Shown piece after piece: positions 21,622 through 24,071 of a stretch of DNA of 24,071 nucleotides. The notes beneath the pieces are model-generated. The model had not been told where the DNA came from, did no database searches, and worked only from the letters and a program-made list of their open reading frames with translations. Location: positions 1 to 24,071 of the forward strand of contig JAHFHR010000002.1 in NCBI GenBank assembly GCA_023246815.1, in the 5' to 3' direction. The position numbers and the translations under genes were made by a program. Source of the DNA: a bacterium (GTDB lineage: Bacteria; Patescibacteriota; Patescibacteriia; Buchananbacterales; UBA6539). Within the stretch, counting starts at the first letter, position 1. Each line of letters begins with the position of its first letter.

Positions 21622-23466
21622 CTAACCTAAAACTTGCCTTACCTTCTTCACAATAGCCGCACTATCAATACTCTCATACCTTAGTAATTCCGCTGGCTCT
21701 CCACTTTTAGTCATCTTACGCACCGCCAAACTGTGCACCGGAGTTGGCAATGGTTCAAGAGCACTACGCACCGCTTCCCCAATACCACCAGCTTCAAAGT
21801 GATCTTCAACCGTAATAATCGCCTTAGTTTCTTTGGCAGCACGATGCAGTGTGATACGGTCAATTGGTTTAATGCTGTACAAATCAATCACCCGAATATA
21901 TATACCCTCCTCCTGTAAAACATCATACGCTTTAAGTGCTTCATAGAGCGTCACACCCGCTGTGACAACGGTAACGGTATCGCGCGTATGCTTACGCAAC
22001 ACTTTACTACCACCCAGGATAAATTTTTCAGATGCTTTATATAACGGTGCAGTATCCATTCGCGTAGTACGGATGTAGGTTGGTCCTTGATGCTTGATCG
22101 CCACGTCAACTAACTTTTCCTGTGATACATGGTCAGACGGATATAACACAGCAGAATTCAGAAGCGTGCGAAACATCGCAATGTCTTCTAACCCCATCTG
22201 GGACGAACCATCAGCACCAATAGACACCCCAGCATGCGAACCAACAAAATTAATCCGACTGCTTTTGCCGGCATACTGCGTCATGCGAATCTGATCAAAC
22301 GCTCGCGTCAAAAACGCGGCAAACGTTGAGACAAACGGAACCTTATCGCGAGCCGCCAGTCCAGCTGCCACACCCACCATGTTTTGTTCGGCAATGAACA
22401 TTTCAAAAAAACGATCGGGGTAAGCTTTTTTAAATGTTTCAGCATACGTTGAGTTGCTTACCTCCGCATCAAGCACCACCATGTTAGGATGTTTGGGAAA
22501 TAATTTTACCAGCGCGTGGCCATACGCTTTGCGTGTAGACACTGCGGCGTCATAATTTTCGTGTACTGCTTGAGGACGTTTCAAAAGTGGTTTGGCAGGT
22601 GTACGATTAGCGGGCTTTTTAATCACTCCACGCAGTTTAGTGTCAACGGGGCCAAGCTCAACCAGTGCTTGTGCTAATTCTGTTTTGGATAATGCTTTAC
22701 CGTGCCAATTATTTTTATTTTCCATTAACGATACACCTTTGCCTTTTAAAGTTTTGGCAATAATCATTACTGGCCTGCCACTGACTTTTGCTGCTTGTTG
22801 ATAGGCTTTGACAATTACTGGTAAATCATGGCCGTCAATCACGATTGCTTTCCAGCCAAAACTTTCCACTTTGTTTTTATAATTTTTTGTATCATGGCCA
22901 TACATAGTTGAGCCACGTTGGCCAAGCCGATTAACATCAATAATACCAACCAGGTTATCCAGTTTATAGTGCGCTGCAAGTTGTAATGCCTCCCAGACTG
23001 AGCCTTCCGCCATCTCACTGTCCCCCAACAGTACATACGTACGATATGGCAACTTATCAATGTATTTGGCATTAAGCGCCATGCCCAGACCGATTGATAA
23101 GCCTTGCCCCAGTGAACCAGTAGCGGCCTCAGTATATGGAAACGCTGATGTCGGATGGCCTTCTAAGCGACTGTTAAAATCACGCAAGGTGTGCAGCTCA
23201 CCTTCTTTAATTGCACCAGCCGCTGCATATAATGCATAAAACAATGGTGAGGCGTGACCTTTGGAAAAAATTAACCGATCATTATTTGGATGATGCGGTT
23301 TTTTTAAATCATATCGAAATACACCGCTAAACATCAGACCGACCATCAGATCGGCGGCGGATAGTGATGAGCTCGAATGACCTGAACCAGCTTCGGTGGT
23401 TGAGGCAAGGCTCCAATAGCGAACCAGTCGCGCTAGATCAGTAAGTTTTTTATGAGAGGATGACAT
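21622..23466 (-). CDS. tkt: Transketolase (full-length)
   Basis: A 614-residue single-chain transketolase, a ThDP enzyme moving two-carbon ketol units in the non-oxidative pentose phosphate pathway. Visible are the substrate/ThDP histidines H30 (EAGSGHSSS), H71 (SKGHASP) and H104 (EGHP), the ThDP motif GDSEMAEGSVWEA...N (148-179), and catalytic Glu360 in AEQNMVG of the pyrimidine domain. The C-terminal domain ends with VEDHFEAGGIGEAV. Length fits the shorter, animal/archaeal-like TKT group (about 620) rather than the roughly 660-residue E. coli type. Its ATG shares one base with the rpe stop (TAATG), so the two pentose-phosphate enzymes are coupled. Confidence 0.96.
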   Translation of the reverse strand: MSSSHKKLTDLARLVRYWSLASTTEAGSGHSSSSLSAADLMVGLMFSGVFRYDLKKPHHPNNDRLIFSKGHASPLFYALYAAAGAIKEGELHTLRDFNSRLEGHPTSAFPYTEAATGSLGQGLSIGLGMALNAKYIDKLPYRTYVLLGDSEMAEGSVWEALQLAAHYKLDNLVGIIDVNRLGQRGSTMYGHDTKNYKNKVESFGWKAIVIDGHDLPVIVKAYQQAAKVSGRPVMIIAKTLKGKGVSLMENKNNWHGKALSKTELAQALVELGPVDTKLRGVIKKPANRTPAKPLLKRPQAVHENYDAAVSTRKAYGHALVKLFPKHPNMVVLDAEVSNSTYAETFKKAYPDRFFEMFIAEQNMVGVAAGLAARDKVPFVSTFAAFLTRAFDQIRMTQYAGKSSRINFVGSHAGVSIGADGSSQMGLEDIAMFRTLLNSAVLYPSDHVSQEKLVDVAIKHQGPTYIRTTRMDTAPLYKASEKFILGGSKVLRKHTRDTVTVVTAGVTLYEALKAYDVLQEEGIYIRVIDLYSIKPIDRITLHRAAKETKAIITVEDHFEAGGIGEAVRSALEPLPTPVHSLAVRKMTKSGEPAELLRYESIDSAAIVKKVRQVLG

Positions 23467-24071
23467 TAATTTACTTTCTTTTTTAATTCCTCAATCACTT
23501 TTTTAACGTCGTTATTTTTGAAAATAGCATTACTCACGACAAACCCATTTGCTCCGGCGTTACTGATGCCAGCAATATTCTCCAGTGTGATACCACCATC
23601 AACCGTAATAAATAAATCTGGTGCAAGCTTACGCAACTCTTTGATATGGTCTAGTGTTTCGGGAATAAACCGCTGACCACTAAAGCCCGGGGTCACTCCA
23701 AGAAGCACCACGCTCTTTAGTTGTTTGAGGAACGGCTGTACCACAACAACATTTGTCTCCGGACTCAGCGCTATCCCCGCTTCCATGCCAGCCTTGGTAA
23801 TCTGGTCGAGCACCTGCTGATGATCATCGGTTGTTTCGTAGTGAAAAATAACGCTTGTTACTCCAGCAGCTTGGCAATCATCAATATAGCGCTGCGGCTG
23901 TTTAACCATCAGGTGGACTGATACTTTGGACTGATGCGCAATATCTTTCAAATCAGAGACCGCAACGGAAGTATTGGGCACGAAATCATTATCCATAATA
24001 TCTACCTGCACCCACTCAACTAATCCAGAAACGCTCTCTAACTTAAAGCGCAATTCAGCAACATCACTGGT
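23466..24071 (-). CDS. rpe: Ribulose-phosphate 3-epimerase, 5' end outside window
   Basis: The frame is open to the window edge (first visible codons TSDVAEL), so the start lies beyond 24071; the TTG at 24053 is internal, as a full Rpe has about 10-20 more residues before this point. It interconverts ribulose-5-phosphate and xylulose-5-phosphate on a TIM barrel. Landmarks are VQVDIMDNDFVPN, SVHLMVKQP, LLGVTPGFSGQRFIP and FITVDGGI. Three of the four expected metal ligands are visible (D of VDIMD, H of VHLMV, D of VDGG); the usual His in the HVDVMD position is Gln. It pairs with transketolase immediately downstream. Confidence 0.92.
   Translation of the reverse strand, partial: TSDVAELRFKLESVSGLVEWVQVDIMDNDFVPNTSVAVSDLKDIAHQSKVSVHLMVKQPQRYIDDCQAAGVTSVIFHYETTDDHQQVLDQITKAGMEAGIALSPETNVVVVQPFLKQLKSVVLLGVTPGFSGQRFIPETLDHIKELRKLAPDLFITVDGGITLENIAGISNAGANGFVVSNAIFKNNDVKKVIEELKKKVN

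Noticed and set aside
23466..24053. Complete 195-residue epimerase starting at 24053
   Set aside because: The codon at 24053 is TTG inside a frame open to the window edge, and the N-terminal strand of the barrel is missing.
1..24071. CRISPR array, insertion sequence, tRNA or rRNA gene
   Set aside because: I saw no regularly spaced direct repeats, transposase-like frames with terminal inverted repeats, cloverleaf-like stretches or rRNA signatures.

Overview
The window looks like a chromosomal segment from a small-genome bacterium, most likely Candidate Phyla Radiation / Patescibacteria. This is inferred from gene content and style: tightly packed, overlapping genes; many short conserved-hypothetical membrane or lipid-anchored proteins; a lone pilT; TrhO, RarA, a holin-like YvlD protein and non-oxidative pentose-phosphate enzymes; no rRNA, tRNA, transposase, phage module or CRISPR array. 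Base composition is moderate. No stretch over 300 bases lacks a gene.

Almost everything is on the minus strand, so the order of transcription runs from high to low coordinates. (1) 24071-21622: rpe (start outside the window) coupled to transketolase, closed by a terminator near 21564-21589. (2) 21483-16737: a Nudix hydrolase, an acetolactate-synthase-type ThDP enzyme, an HD-like protein with an altered HD pair, a succinate-semialdehyde-type dehydrogenase and a membrane-anchored Cys-motif protein, mostly overlapping or nearly abutting. (3) 16658-14993: trhO, then an anchored hypothetical protein and a YvlD/holin-like membrane protein. (4) 14894-12807: a UvrD/PcrA helicase behind its own predicted promoter and a leader hairpin. 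(5) 12733-11617: an ArsR-type repressor with a palindromic operator abutting its -10 box, followed by ccdA (thiol-disulfide electron transfer). (6) about 11526-9159: an ABC exporter and a YgjP-like metallopeptidase, then a hairpin terminator. (7) 9089-5253: three overlapping genes (secreted/anchored protein, GT-C-like membrane protein, GT28/MGDG-synthase-like glycosyltransferase), probably a cell-envelope glycan or glycolipid unit. (8) 4652-1: rarA, Nudix, pilT, two hypotheticals, a lipoprotein and a multi-pass membrane protein running off the window.

The exception, and the most interesting part, is 4763-5249. It is the only plus-strand transcription unit and is a self-contained cassette: near-consensus sigma-70 promoter with extended -10, the only canonical Shine-Dalgarno I found in the window, a 68-codon two-helix membrane protein, a nested hairpin directly abutting the start of an overlapping 29-35-codon membrane microprotein, and a very strong intrinsic terminator. 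Its promoter is back-to-back with a near-consensus promoter for rarA. Elsewhere, start codons lack Shine-Dalgarno sequences and several have -10-like boxes within about 20 nt, suggesting short-leader or leaderless mRNAs.
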